Shown here one piece after another: positions 21,844 through 33,898 of a stretch of 64,000 bases of DNA. The DNA is from Allium sativum (taxonomy: Eukaryota; Streptophyta; Magnoliopsida; Asparagales; Amaryllidaceae). Position 1 is the stretch's first letter. Each line of letters opens with the position of its first letter. The position numbers and the translations under genes were made by a program. The stretch is from NCBI GenBank assembly GCA_030737875.1, contig CM060922.1, positions 303,295,456-303,359,455 of the forward strand. The letters are read 5' to 3'. Below the pieces are notes generated by a model. That model saw only the letters and a program-made list of their open reading frames with translations, did no database searches and was not told the origin of the DNA.

Positions 21844-22910
21844 TGTAACACCCCGAATTTTAGTTAATAATAAAATTCACTAATTACAGGATAAATAATC
21901 ACAGATGTGGGAATTGGGGGTAACGGGCTACGTCATTGCGTTCGTCTCGGAAAAATACGCGAAATAGAGTCCGAGTTTTCGAGAATCGGAGTCCGTATGG
22001 CCCGGTTATGGCCCAAAGAAGTTTGCAGAAAAATTAAAGCTAAAAACAGATTTAGAAATGCAAAATCAGATTTCGAAATTGGAGCCAGCAGGGGGCCAGG
22101 CGGGAAGCTTCCCGCCCTACCCATGTCGACAGGGCTGTCGACAGGCCTGTCGACTGGGGAGTCGACTTGCCTGTCGACTTGCCTGTCGACCTGGGCGCAG
22201 CGTCCAGAGAACCTGGGTGCACCAGGTTGGGTTTTAGGCTGGCTTGGAGGACTGAGTTCTAGAGATTTCCTAAATCTGACGGTCCTAATCTAATCTAGGG
22301 TTAATCTAAGGGCCTAAAACACTACCTAATCCTATAAATAAGACCCCAACCCTACCCTAATTCATTCATAATTAGATCTTGTAACTAAACTATGGCAAAA
22401 TGAAACTTGATCATGGCCTCCACAAATCAATGAAGAGAGTTGCAAGCTAATCAACCTCTAATCAACATCTTCTTCAACTAGAGCAACTAATTCCACTTCA
22501 TAAGTTTGCTAATCTAGGTTTTGGTGAGTTTCTATCACTTTGATGATCAATTGTTAAATTAAGTAGATGAGATATGATGAGATCTATGGTTTTGCATGAG
22601 GATTAATGGGTTTTAAAGTCATATGATATGATGTGAATATGCTAATCTATGTTAATATTAATCCTATGTTTATGCATGTTGAATATGTGAGTTTATGCAT
22701 GTTGAATATACGAGTTTATGCAAGTTGGATATGGGGGTTTATGCAAGTTAAGTGGTGGGTTTATGCATAATAAGTAATTGATTTTATGCATGCTAAGTAG
22801 GTGGTTTTATGCATGCTAAGTGTTTGGTATTATGCATAAATCATGACATGCAAGTTTACCCTTTTAAAAATGTGATGCATACATATGCAAGATGGCACCT
22901 TTATATGCTA

Positions 22911-22948
<38 letters not shown>

Positions 22949-25584
22949 TGTTTACCCTCCTTTAAGATGCAAGTCATATATGCAAGTTCAACATGCTATG
23001 CAAGTTATGTGTATGCTTATATGCAAGTTCAACATGCTATGCAAGTTATGTGTATGCTTATATGCAAGTTCAACATGCTATGCAAGTTATGTGTATGCTT
23101 ATATGCAAGTTCAACATGCTATGCAAGTTATGTGTATGCTTATATGCAAGTTCAACATGTTATGCAAGTTATGTGTATGCTTATATGCAAGCTTAACATG
23201 TTATGCAAGTTTATGTGTATGATGTTATGTAAGTTATGTGCATGTTGTTATGCAAGTTCATATGCAAGTTATGTGTATGATGTTATGCAAGTTATGTGCA
23301 TGATGCTATGCAAGTTATGTGTATGTTGATATGCAAGTTATGTTTATGATATTATGAAAGTTATGTGTATGATGTTATGCAAGTTAACATGTAACATGTT
23401 GTGCAAGTTCACACCTTTAAGACACATGCAAGTTCACCCTTGAAAAACCTATGAACGCTTATGCAAGTTGCCTTTAGATATGACATATGTATGTTCATGC
23501 AAGTTGGGTTATTTAGCAATGCTAGTTGGGTTAATATTATGATGTAAGTGGACACCATTTAACCCATGTTAATGCTAATGTATGCTAAGTGAAACCCATG
23601 TTAATTGTGAAAGAATCTTCTCTTGGAAATATGTCGTGTTAGCATAAGTACGTGGGGGAAACGATGGGGTTAATAGACATGTTAATGAAATGGTGTGAAA
23701 TGGTTATGATTAAGCATACCATAAAATGAATAAGCATAAGTGGGAATTTACCTATTGAGTTAGGTCTACCCCATGGGAATTTACCTATTGAGTTAGGTCT
23801 ACCTATGTTATGGAATTGGGAATTTACCTATTTAGTTAGGTCTACCCATAATCTTAAAAATGTGATATTAATTAGGGATAATTAATATGGGGGTGATTAA
23901 TTAGGTGTAATTAATCGACTAAGACACGAGGTTGGACTCATTTGTAGTGTAAAACTGCCCGGACCCAACCGGCTTAACCAGTTGCTACAAATGTTAGCCC
24001 AATGTGAGAGGTCTTAGGCACAAACTAAATACGTGATTAACGTAAAGACACGAGGTTAGACTCAGTTATGACGTAAGGCTGCCTGGACCCAACCGGCTTA
24101 ACCAGCGGTCATAAAAGATAGTCTAATGTGAGAGGTCTTTATGAGGATCACGGTCTTAATTAATTAAGAAACACTTAACCAAATTAGCATGTAGTGGGAC
24201 ATGAGGGTTAAATGGGTGCCTTGGGTGGCATGTAGTAACTAGTGGGGGTGCCTCGGGTGGCATGAGGAAACTAGTGGGTTGCCTTGGGTGGCAATAGAAA
24301 ATACGATTAGAATACTTAACCAAAGTGGAACATGTAATTAAAACATGGGTGAAGGGTTAAGTAAGTGCTTTGGGTGGCATGTGGAAATCTAGTGGGTGCC
24401 CTATGTGGCAATTGAAATATGATTGATGACTTAACCAAATCTTAACATGTAAGTGGGCATGACTATATAAGGGGTTAAGTGGGATGCACTAGATAAAAGT
24501 GGCAAGCTTAAGTAGTAGCTTGTGGGGCCCATTTCAACCAATATCCCAAACGTATCTTTGTGGGCTCGACTCTAGTCGAGTGACGGGACACGCATATTGG
24601 GCTTGACTATAAGTGGCCAAAACGGGTTAGCGGTGGCAACGCAGGATCAACGGGTTTCATATGCGTGCGTGGACCCGGGCTGGTTGGTAAGTCGTTGGTG
24701 CATCGTGTAGATATAAAGCCGTGCACCGTTGATATTATCAGGTAGCCACTTTGGGGAATGATACACCCCATTGTGGGACCAGCACGGGTATCTACGGTAG
24801 GGAGCCGATCGCTTGGGAGTAGTGGGTACACCTAGTAAAGATAGGGGCAGACGGCACCTGTGTAGGGGTACAAGAAACTACTGGGTAAAAATTACTAAAT
24901 ACACTTAGTGGGATCAACCTTTAAGTAGGAATTACTCTTGGTGGGTAGAACTGGTGTGGTGCAGTGTAGGAATTACCCTTGGGTGGGTAGATCTGGGGTG
25001 GTGTAAGCTGGTAATTATCCCTGGGTGGATAAATGCGTCTTTACGGTTATCTTAGTTTATCCTAAGTCTGCCAAGCTGCTTAGTGTAGCCATTCATCCCC
25101 AGACGTTACCGTATATCAAGCTTATGTCTTCTCTGGTTACTTTAATGATTGTATTGTTAAAGTTATAGGACTCACTCAGACTTATGTCCGACCCCGTTGT
25201 TTTTATCCTTTTTCCCAACCCTCAGGTTATCAGAGTGGGCCCGGTACGAGTGGGCTTAGATCAGGCTGCTTTATTCTCTTTTGGAGCTTGGACCATAGAT
25301 GTAGAGCTCAGCTTACCCTTTCTTTTATGGCTATCAGTTCATGTATTGGGATTATGTACTTTTATTTATCAGGATGGATATTTTGTACTTGACTCTTATT
25401 ATGGTTTTGTGATGTAACCAAACATGTTTTACTTTCCGCTGCAATGAAATGATGTTTTGGAAATTTTCAAGTATTACTTATATCTGTCTTGTTGTAATTT
25501 TTCTGTTCTATATTCACTTAAAATACTCCACCGATGTTATGGCATTCCCTTAGAGAGTGACCATAGCGGGTGTGGGGTGTTACA
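21844..25584 (+). repeat. 3' LTR of element B (3,741 bp)
   Basis: It is a full-length single-copy LTR with no tandem units. It carries six GTCGAC hexamers (22125-22190), the TATA candidate (22333-22340), the 41-bp minisatellite and the GAAAA-longer indel form, and ends at TTACA next to the GCAAA duplication. Confidence 0.95.
23919..24141 (+). other. Pair of hairpin modules in the B 3' LTR
   Basis: Modules at 23919-24017 and 24043-24141 have the same outer, middle and inner arms as the first copy. One tip base in module 2 differs (CTGCCTGG). Confidence 0.7.
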
Positions 25585-26037
25585 GCAAACCAAACTAAAA
25601 CCGATAAAATTGAAAACCAAACCAAACCAACCAAATTAAGATTGGTTGGTTTGGTTGGTTATCCAAATTAACCGAACTAAAAATATTTTAGAATTTATGT
25701 TCATAATATTAACTATAATTTGAAATAAATTATAAATATGTAATTAAAGTACTATTATTTATGACTCTTATGCTTTCCAAAAATGATTCTGGTACGTATG
25801 TGATGATTAAAATTAACTTTGATAACCAAGCTAAGCTAAAACATTTACAATAATTTCGATAAATTTGAAAATATAATAAAAGTTCGGTTAATTTGGTTAA
25901 ACTGATAACCAAAATAAATATTTTTCTGGTCCGATTACAAACCGATCTAATTTCAAAACTGAACCAAACCGACCAAAATGAATTGGTTTGGTTGGTTTAT
26001 TTGGTTTAACCAATTAATGCTCACCCCTACATACAAG

Positions 26038-27700
26038 TCATCCAGGAACAGGATGAACCGAAGGCACTATTCAATACATCCATCTTAGGCACTGTTTTCT
26101 AAGACTTATACAATAGCCCTTGCACTTTACTCCGTCTTTAATTATCATTGGCATATATGATCGCAACGCTTATGCCAATACAAAGTGGTTCTTTGGATAA
26201 TAATCCAACCGGACTCTCCATATTAACAACGTTAAAATGGTCAAAAACTTCGATAGTCGGTGAGTTAACTATCAAATAAAAACACGTGTGCAAACAACGA
26301 TATTATTTCCAAATGGAAATTCTATCAATCAATCATCAATCATATATATATATATATGTAACTATATTATATTTCCTTATTTTCTATGTTTAGAAAACAT
26401 ATGTTATTAACACTGGAAAACATTTCCATTGTTTATTTACATATCACTATCATTCCACAACTATCAGTCCCTGACTGTAAACTAGTATGAGAACAATTCC
26501 TTAAGTATTACTCCCGAAGGCCGAAACCAACATCAGATAGACACTTAGAAAACCATTCAATTTACTAATCTCTAGTCAGTTTCTAATTTTGCTTAACTCT
26601 ATTTGATTTACTCTGTTCGATTAACTCCTTTCGATTTACTCCTTTATTTATTTTCCAAATAGATAATCCTTTATTCTATTTATTTTCTAAATAAACAATC
26701 CTTTATTCTATTTACTTGTAAATGGTGTACAAATATTTCTCTTTCTATTTGTTTTATTTATTTTCTAAATAAATATCTCATTTATAACATTCTATTTATT
26801 TCCTATAAATAAATACTTCCATTTAATCTATTTGTATTGTTTTACAAATGTTTCCCTTTTTATTTCTATTTGTAATTGTTTTACAAATATTCCTTTTCCT
26901 ATTCTATTTATCTAATCAAATAAATATTTCTTTTATACTTCTATTTATTTTCCCAAATAAATATCACTTATTATTTTATTTATATTTCCCAATAAATATT
27001 CCTCTTTATAAAATCCTTTGATTTTATAAATATTTTATTTTCAATAAACACTTTGAAGATTCCCTTTTCTACATCCCAGTATTTCTTATGGTATTAAAAT
27101 ACCAAACAAATCGGTGATCGATATCATGCAAACACACGTAATCATCAACAGATTATATATCACATCATATATTACAATACATGAAAACTGTAAAACAAAT
27201 GTTGAGGAATCCAGTTGGATTCCTCCGACCTGTTTCCCTGCATCACAGATGTTAAACAATATAATTAACATCGATAATATTTCACTATGAAATATTCTAC
27301 TAAATAGAATTGATATTTGATTAACGATATATATAAATATCGTTATCTATAATTTCAACCAATACATATACAATTCAACGAAACAGTTAACACACAGCAA
27401 TCAGTCATCATTTATCAGTTCTAAATATACGTTATAAAAATAGAACTGTTCAGAGTTGGTGAGTTTTACTCACATTGGCAGTTCATCGTTAAAGAATGAT
27501 AAACTGTTGTTTGATTTGAATCAAACAATTTATTTCGCCATAAATTTAAACGAGCTCCACTCCACTCCCAGTCAGTTCCATTGGGTAGTGTCCGTCCCAA
27601 CGATCCCAACGGATCCTGTTTCGTCCAATTCCGTTAATGTATGAACAAGATACCCTAAATTAAAGTAAATACATTATTTTCATTTGAATTGAAATTTTAA
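26038..27700. other. AT-rich sequence without recognised gene
   Basis: It holds an (AT)n run near 26341-26357. A 400-bp stretch (about 26600-27030) is built from degenerate TATTTATTT and AAATAAATA strings that are partly self-complementary. No LTR ends, coding similarity or RNA gene was recognised. Confidence 0.6.
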
Positions 27701-27729
27701 TTAAAATTTGAGTGGGCTTTACCATTTAA

Positions 27730-28190
27730 TTTCCCGGCCCACTACCCTTCTCAAGCCCACTACCGTATAAACCCATCTTCCTCAAATCCTTAGTACCGAA
27801 CTCGTCCATCGTTTGCTCCACCATTTTCGAACGCAGATCTCCACTTATCTCCACCATCCATTGTTCCACCATTTCTCCACTTATTCCCAACCCAAACACT
27901 CATTTCACTCCTTCATCCAACATTCACCTCACCATGTCAACATTGTTTCACTCGCACTCAGCGTCCCAATTCCGTCCTCGTGGTTTCCTGTACAGAGACC
28001 TAACACAACCACCACCGAACCCTCCCAAACTCCTTCACGAGATGCCAGTCCATCTCCTCACCACAAATACCACACCCATTTCAAGAATCAAAGCTTGAAT
28101 TTCGTTTAAAGATCAACCCTAATTTTACTGCTCACAAACCCAACCGCGAACACCATCGTCGAACTCATCAAAATGGATACCAGGTTGATT
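27730..28190 (+). promoter_or_regulatory. Promoter-like patch with a possible first exon
   Basis: Two GCCCA motifs (GGCCCACTAC near 27737 and AAGCCCACTAC near 27754) precede a TATA-like TATAAACCC near 27767. A C-rich, G-poor stretch resembling a plant 5' untranslated leader follows. An ATG lies in AAAATGGATACCAG near 28173, directly followed by GTTGATTC, a possible splice donor. A 98-codon open stretch (27813-28109) has low-complexity composition and no recognised motif. This may be a host gene fragment or an LTR promoter. Confidence 0.3.
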
Positions 28191-28581
28191 CTCTTCTCCT
28201 CATGATTCCAACTACGTTGCTTTCGTGATTTGTAGAAATTTCCCTGAATTATTCTTGGATTTCAAATGAGGCTTTTGCTCCTGTTTCATTATGTTTTTTT
28301 GGCGGCACAAATTATTGACCGAAGACTTAGGTTTAGGTAGAAGCACGGTTATTTATAGATTTTAGATGGAATCATTTTGTGGATTTGTGGAGAACACGTA
28401 TTGTTTTGAGGACCAAGGAACAAAGTTCGGCTGAGAACTTTGAAGCTTGGAAGGAGAATGGCCAAAGAACTGAAATTTTGTTTAGTTGTTGAGTAGGGTA
28501 TTAAAGTTTTATATTCTTATATTCGATAATTAACTCAATTTATCATTTAGGGGCCACTATGGACAAAAACAAAAATACCAA

Positions 28582-29316
28582 TGAGACGAGCAATGTCCCA
28601 CGATCCCAAAAATATAATAATATAGGTCCGTTAACTTATTCTGTGAAACCCCGAAATGTTGATATAGGGTGCAACATACTCCAAATAAAAAGTTGTTTAT
28701 TTAATTAACTAAAAATTACAATAAAATTCTAAAAATTAAATTATCACTACGTCTGAAAAGAATCTTGTCTAAATTCAAACCTGATCTCTAGTTATATCGA
28801 ATAAACCGTTACGGTCGATAAACGATTCTATAGCGACTATTTTAAAATTTGATTTGGACATATCTCAAAATCTACATGACGAAATCCTGATTTTTCTCTT
28901 CCACTAGAAAAATATACTTCACCAGCTCCTAACGTTTCTTGTTTCACGGAAATCCGATTTAAAACGGCTTCTGTATATTCAGTTGAAGTTCGAATCGCCA
29001 ATTTACGAACTGCAGTGCCTTTTCGAGCTCGATTTTAATTATATTATAACTCTACGTTCAAACTGTCGTTTATATAATATATTCGTTATTCAAATTCAAT
29101 TCCAAGCCGAATTAAATATCACAGATGATCCAGTTCACACCATATCGCCATTTCAGCCAATTCTGATTATTTCAGAATTAAATATATTATTTAATTTATT
29201 ATTTTAATTAAATATTCATCATTATTTAATTCAACGGCCATTTGAAATCCTTTTAATCACCTTTTAAATAATTAAATTAATTAATTATTGTACCGCTGAA
29301 AATGCGGGTCATTACA
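28582..29316 (-). repeat. LTR-like remnant starting TGTAATGACCCGC (minus)
   Basis: The right edge reads, on the minus strand, TGTAATGACCCGC, very like the start of the element C LTR (TGTAATGACCCAG). A GCACTGCAGTTCG block follows, as in C. A possible far end CTCGTCTCA lies at 28582, but the flanks (ACCAA and GAATG) do not match. The left limit is therefore uncertain and this is not a proven solo LTR. Confidence 0.5.
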
Positions 29317-29947
29317 GAATGGCTAGGGTTTCATAGTTTGATATGAGGGCCTATATGTGAGCGTCGGCCGTTGGATAATTCAGATTTAATCCAGGCCTTT
29401 TATTTATATATATATATCTCTTTTAGAAAATCCTAACAACATAGATTCGTTGGGCTGTTCAACCGCCAAGCGGTCGACCTCGGCGGTCGACACCTCTCGT
29501 AGAAGGGTGGTCGACCTACTAGTCGCCGAAACACCCAATGAAGGCTGTGGCAATGAGGTGTTAATTAAGTTAATACGTTGTTTAATTTCTTAATCTTATT
29601 ACTTATATATAGTATCCTTTATCCCCATGATCTTATCCTTATTTCAAATTTCAATTTCTAAATATATGTTGGATATATATATATATATTACACAAATAAT
29701 TATATATATATATATATATATAATGCATTTTACTATCCAAATTCATTTGTTTATAACTTTTTCATACATACACCGTTTTTAGCATATTATATATGAAAAC
29801 ATTTCAGAATTTCTCCGTGAATCCAAATAAAAGAATTTCGTAGCCAAATTCCTAAAGATGCAAATCTTATTTTCCAACCATATTATTTAATCACTTATTT
29901 TTAATTATTTATTATTAATGTTTATGTATTTTACGGGGTGTTACAAC
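29317..29947 (-). repeat. LTR fragment of an A/B-like element (minus)
   Basis: On the minus strand it begins TGTAACACCCCGT at 29947. It contains three spaced GTCGAC sites (about 29473-29514) and AT runs. It is cut at 29316 by the neighbouring LTR-like remnant, suggesting that element inserted into it. Confidence 0.5.
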
Positions 29948-32900
29948 TGCACACCCAGTTTATTTAAATATATTGTGCCTTAAATGGCATTAGATGAGTT
30001 GTTTATTTACTTACTACTATTGTATGTGATTTGGATGCATTGTGATGGTTTCTTGGATGGACTGATCTTACACCATAAAATAATAAATAGGTGTGGACTA
30101 CACTGCATAACATAGCAAACCCATATAAGCATGTAGTTGTTTGATGCTTATATGTTGTTAACCGTATAACATGTAATTGTGGATGTTATAAAATGAGGAC
30201 TGAATGACCGAAGATCAGGTAAATGACATAATGATTCACAGATATGGGTTGGACAGAGGACATGATATGGACTAAAATAAACATATAACGAAATTTGCAT
30301 GATTTGATACCAAACCCCACACGAGTCTTGAGATGACAAAAATATACACATCTCTCTTGCTGTATATATGTCACAATAGTTTTTCACATAATTTTTAAAT
30401 CCCACACGAGCGTTGGGAAGATTTATTTTTACACACCTCCCAGTGTACACTTGTTGTACGAACATATGGTGATTTATTAGGGCTTGTAGAGGCGAGTTGT
30501 TTTTTCGAGCACTCCATACAAAGGAAGTTACGACGAACTTTTCCAAAAATATAAGGTGTTAGCCAAATTTTTAATAGATAAAATAGGTTAGAAGTCGTTC
30601 ATCATATAATAAGTATATACATCAAATATAAATTAGACTAAATAAATCGCACAACGGCAGTTCGCGTTTTCGACACGTAATTTTAAACAAGTACACAGGG
30701 AAATCCAACCAACGGATTTTCCCGAAATTAAAACCTTGGATTCATTTCGAAAAGATCTTTCCAACGATAATAAATATGTTAAGATCCAACGGTTAGATTT
30801 TTAGGAATTTTTATTTTAAATTTGAATGAAACAACATCAATGCAGTTGAATGACCTGAAACGTCATTCAACTAAAATGGAATATTTTTATATAAATAAAA
30901 ATAGCAAAAAATCATTATAAAACATTATAAATGATTTAAAATAGTTATAAAACAATTTCACATAGTTTCTGTGAACGAAAATGGTTAAGTGTGATTTGGC
31001 GATTTTAGGCGAACGCTAATATATTTGATTTTGAGTGAAATCTGAGTAAAAGAATTTAATTTGTAAATCAAATTGAATTCGTAAGTAAAACTTTTCATAA
31101 GGTAATGATTTATGAAAGCCAAATGATTAATTAGAACAAAGTTCTCCACCTTAATGACAGAAAGAAGGATTGATTAAATTCTATTGAGTCTGACTCATAG
31201 TGATCCTTTATCAAAGAATGATTCGGGTTATCAAATGATTGAACAACTGAAGAGGATCAAGTTGGCCCTTTCGAATAGCTTGATGCACTACCTCCCTTCA
31301 ATCCTTTTCTTTAAGCGAAATGTGGCAAAAGCAAGGAATCTAATTGTATTAATTTCTATAATTGATTTCTTCTGTGTAATACTAACTGATAGGGCCTCAT
31401 TGATAAGTGCTACAAGATCTCGTGCATTAGAACCCATGGTTATGGACCCGAATCCATTAAGATTTTATATCTTAAGAAAGAACCAATTAAAAATAGATTT
31501 AAGTGGTAAATCAATAATTTGAATAAGAAGTTGATTTAATTTAATTATGCAAGAATTATTTGAAAATGCCAGGTTTAACCCATTTCAAATAATTAAATAA
31601 CAATTAAAAGTCAAAGATATTGAAGACGTTCTAAGACCGGCAATCTTCACATCAAATGGATTACTACTGATGCCCTGGATTTGGGTAGCTCCCTTGAAGG
31701 GCTTATAGTGGTGGTTGTCCGGACGTACTTGTTGATTGTCCGAACATGTGAAGACCTCTCTCCCGTATTGGACATATGGGATGAGGAATAAGGTACCCCC
31801 GGTTTCGTTCGGACCCAAAACGGACTTGTAAATGGATTGTGTGCCCGACAATGTACTTCATTCTGTATTAATTGATTTATATTAAATATATACCTGTATG
31901 GTGGCGGAGAATTTATCATCTTAGCTTAACACCCTTCTGTGAGACATACAGCTCAGACGTTATATATCAGTAGACATTAGTTGTATGGTACGATTTGACA
32001 ATGTGGCATGTTGAGATGCAATGATCAGGGCTTTTGTTGAAAAGTAGAGCCATATGGATGATGATCAAATAATGGCTTTAATATAGTGTAGTTTGTGTAC
32101 ACCGTTAATTCGCGAGCTTCACACCCCGGTATGAACCAAAAACGGGATGAGAGACAACATGGAGGACGTGCGTTTCTTTCTAGCTAGGAGTGATGTCATG
32201 GTATGGAGCCTACACGTTTTACTTATGTAGATGGTGGATAGCGAGGCGCCTTGGATTTAGGGCTGTAAAAGGCTCACATGGTCGACGTGTTTACCATTTT
32301 AGAGGTCTGTTAGGACCGGGAAACATATCATTCAGGAATAACCTATCCACAAAAGTAAGTGTGGACTAGCTCTGGCGCTCCCAGGGGTCACTTGTGTTGA
32401 TCCTGTGCATCCTGCTAGAGATGGCTAGAATCGAAAGATCCATTGCCTCGGTTCATAGATGGAATTTAATTTCCAATACGAGATATTATAGTTTTAGTTG
32501 CATACTATCGGCGACATAGTAGGATGGGGGTACTATGCCGTCTAGGATTGATCCATTTACTTTGAAATTGTTATTAAAACATAATACCAATTGATTTTTA
32601 TTTTTTGTGTATCAAGCATATTTGGCATTATAAGGTAAAACTCTATCCTCCGGTTTGCATTGCATTGTGTAATGAAGCCTGAGTCTTATAACGGCTTCAT
32701 TTTTCTAAAACCATTGCGTCGTTTTATTTGATTTATTTTATACACTGGCTATCTAGTGGAGGAAACCAGGTCCGTGTAATACGGCATGGTCCCGTGATAT
32801 GCCTTATCTTTTAAATAAGTTAAGCATCTGTAGGATTTCTCATACTAATCCCATGACCGACTCGTAGTTTTTTCCTTTGCAAACTCGGACGCCCATATTT

Positions 32901-33256
32901 TTGCATGTGCAGCCAAGTAAATAGGTGATTAGATTTCTTTTGGATGTGCGTCATAGCAGTGGGTGTTATTTTGGTTGAAGATGAAGACTTATCTTTGTAT
33001 CATCCTTCTGAACCTTAAATGTATTATTATATTTGATTTCGCTGTAAATTTATTACCTATTTGAGGAAACGTGTCATGTACGAAGTAGGATCCTGTAAGT
33101 TGTGTAACTCTGACAATGATATTTATGTTTCCGCTGGTATGATATGATGTGTATTATTCTCTAATATTTTGTATTATGTTATATTCTAGGATCTGCTGAT
33201 GTAATTAATGTGTCATATTCCAAAGACAGACCTTACCACTATCAATCGGGGGTTTG
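29948..33256 (+). repeat. Degenerate LTR fragment related to the LARD and element C
   Basis: It is collinear with the second half of those LTRs. A CCCACACGAG(T/C) block is near 30315 and 30402, and GGTGTTAGCC near 30557. The hairpin cassette is at 30698-30723, and a GACCGGCAATCTTCACATC block near 31635. The 3' part ends in GGGGGTTTGCG near 33247. The expected GTCGTC-type end and primer site are missing, and the start is lost at the junction with 29947. Confidence 0.65.
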
Positions 33257-33600
33257 CGTTATGTCATAGAATTTAATTCAAATGAACATAAATGTTTTTT
33301 CAAACTATTTTTCAACTACGCTCTTAAAAGCTTATATTTTACGTGTACTATACATCCTAAAGATCTATTCTGGTTTGATTTTTTGTTCACAAATCATTAT
33401 TCGCTTTTGCATTTAAGATTCTTGCTATAATTTTCTTCTTTATATAATAATCATCATCATTGCAATAATTATCAGATTAACACTTTCATTCTTATTTACC
33501 TTGGAATATTTTAACTACTGAAGAATTCTCGTTTCATATTAAATCCAAGAAATCAGTGAATTCATATAAATCTCACTTGTTTACCTTTCCTTATACGTAG

Positions 33601-33898
33601 ACTAGAGTTTTTTTTTTTTACTTTTTTTATAAGAAAACACATAAATATATATAACAAAAGGAAGATGATAACCAATCTGATGTGGCTAACAAAACCGGCC
33701 TAGTAGAAAGCTAAAGATCGACAAAAGCAGAAAAACATATCTAAACAACAACACAAACATAGCACTGTAAGAATACAACAGAGCAGCACTCACACTAAGA
33801 ACAACAAAAAAACTCAGGATGCCTGTTATGCCCGCAAAGAACCAAAAACCAAGGCGCTAACGCAAGGGGAATCCTCGCAACCCTAAAAACTAGAGTTT
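33601..33898 (-). mobile_element. 5'-truncated LINE fragment with target duplication
   Basis: A 278-bp body (33611-33888) ends, on the minus strand, in an interrupted A-rich tail (the T run from 33611). It is bounded by a 10-bp direct repeat ACTAGAGTTT at 33601-33610 and 33889-33898. An A-tail plus flanking duplications is the signature of LINE target-primed insertion. No coding part is left, so the L1 class is inference. Confidence 0.65.

Larger units (their letters stand above)
6903..25584 (+). mobile_element. Ty3/gypsy element B (Tekay-like, 18.7 kb), decayed, with amplified 5' LTR
   Basis: Perfect 5-bp target duplications GCAAA flank it (6898-6902 and 25585-25589). The order is 5' LTR 6903-10627, three extra partial LTR units 10630-17770, primer site 17771-17782, degenerate gag-pol about 18007-21292, polypurine tract 21831-21843 and 3' LTR 21844-25584. 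The internal region is only 4.1 kb and has stops, frameshifts and deletions in every domain, so the element is dead. It belongs to the same family as element A. Confidence 0.95.
6852..26029 (+). mobile_element. hAT-type MITE, split by element B
   Basis: The left terminal repeat TAGGGGTGAGC (6852-6862) is matched by GCTCACCCCTA (26019-26029). The flanking eight bases are CATACTAG (6844-6851) and CATACAAG (26030-26037), 7 of 8 identical, the duplication length of hAT transposons. Without element B and its duplicated GCAAA, the element is about 491 bp (6852-6902 plus 25590-26029). It is AT-rich, with GGTTTGGTTGG-like subterminal repeats on both sides, and has no coding capacity. It is therefore a non-autonomous element. 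Confidence 0.85.

Noticed and set aside
26600..27030. Scaffold-attachment or origin-like AT-rich region
   Set aside because: AT richness and degenerate TATTTATTT strings alone do not support a function.
28582..29316. A complete solo LTR
   Set aside because: Flanking five bases (ACCAA and GAATG) do not match and the left end is uncertain.
30148..30546. A 132-codon minus-strand ORF
   Set aside because: It lies in a degenerate LTR fragment read against its orientation; no recognisable domain.
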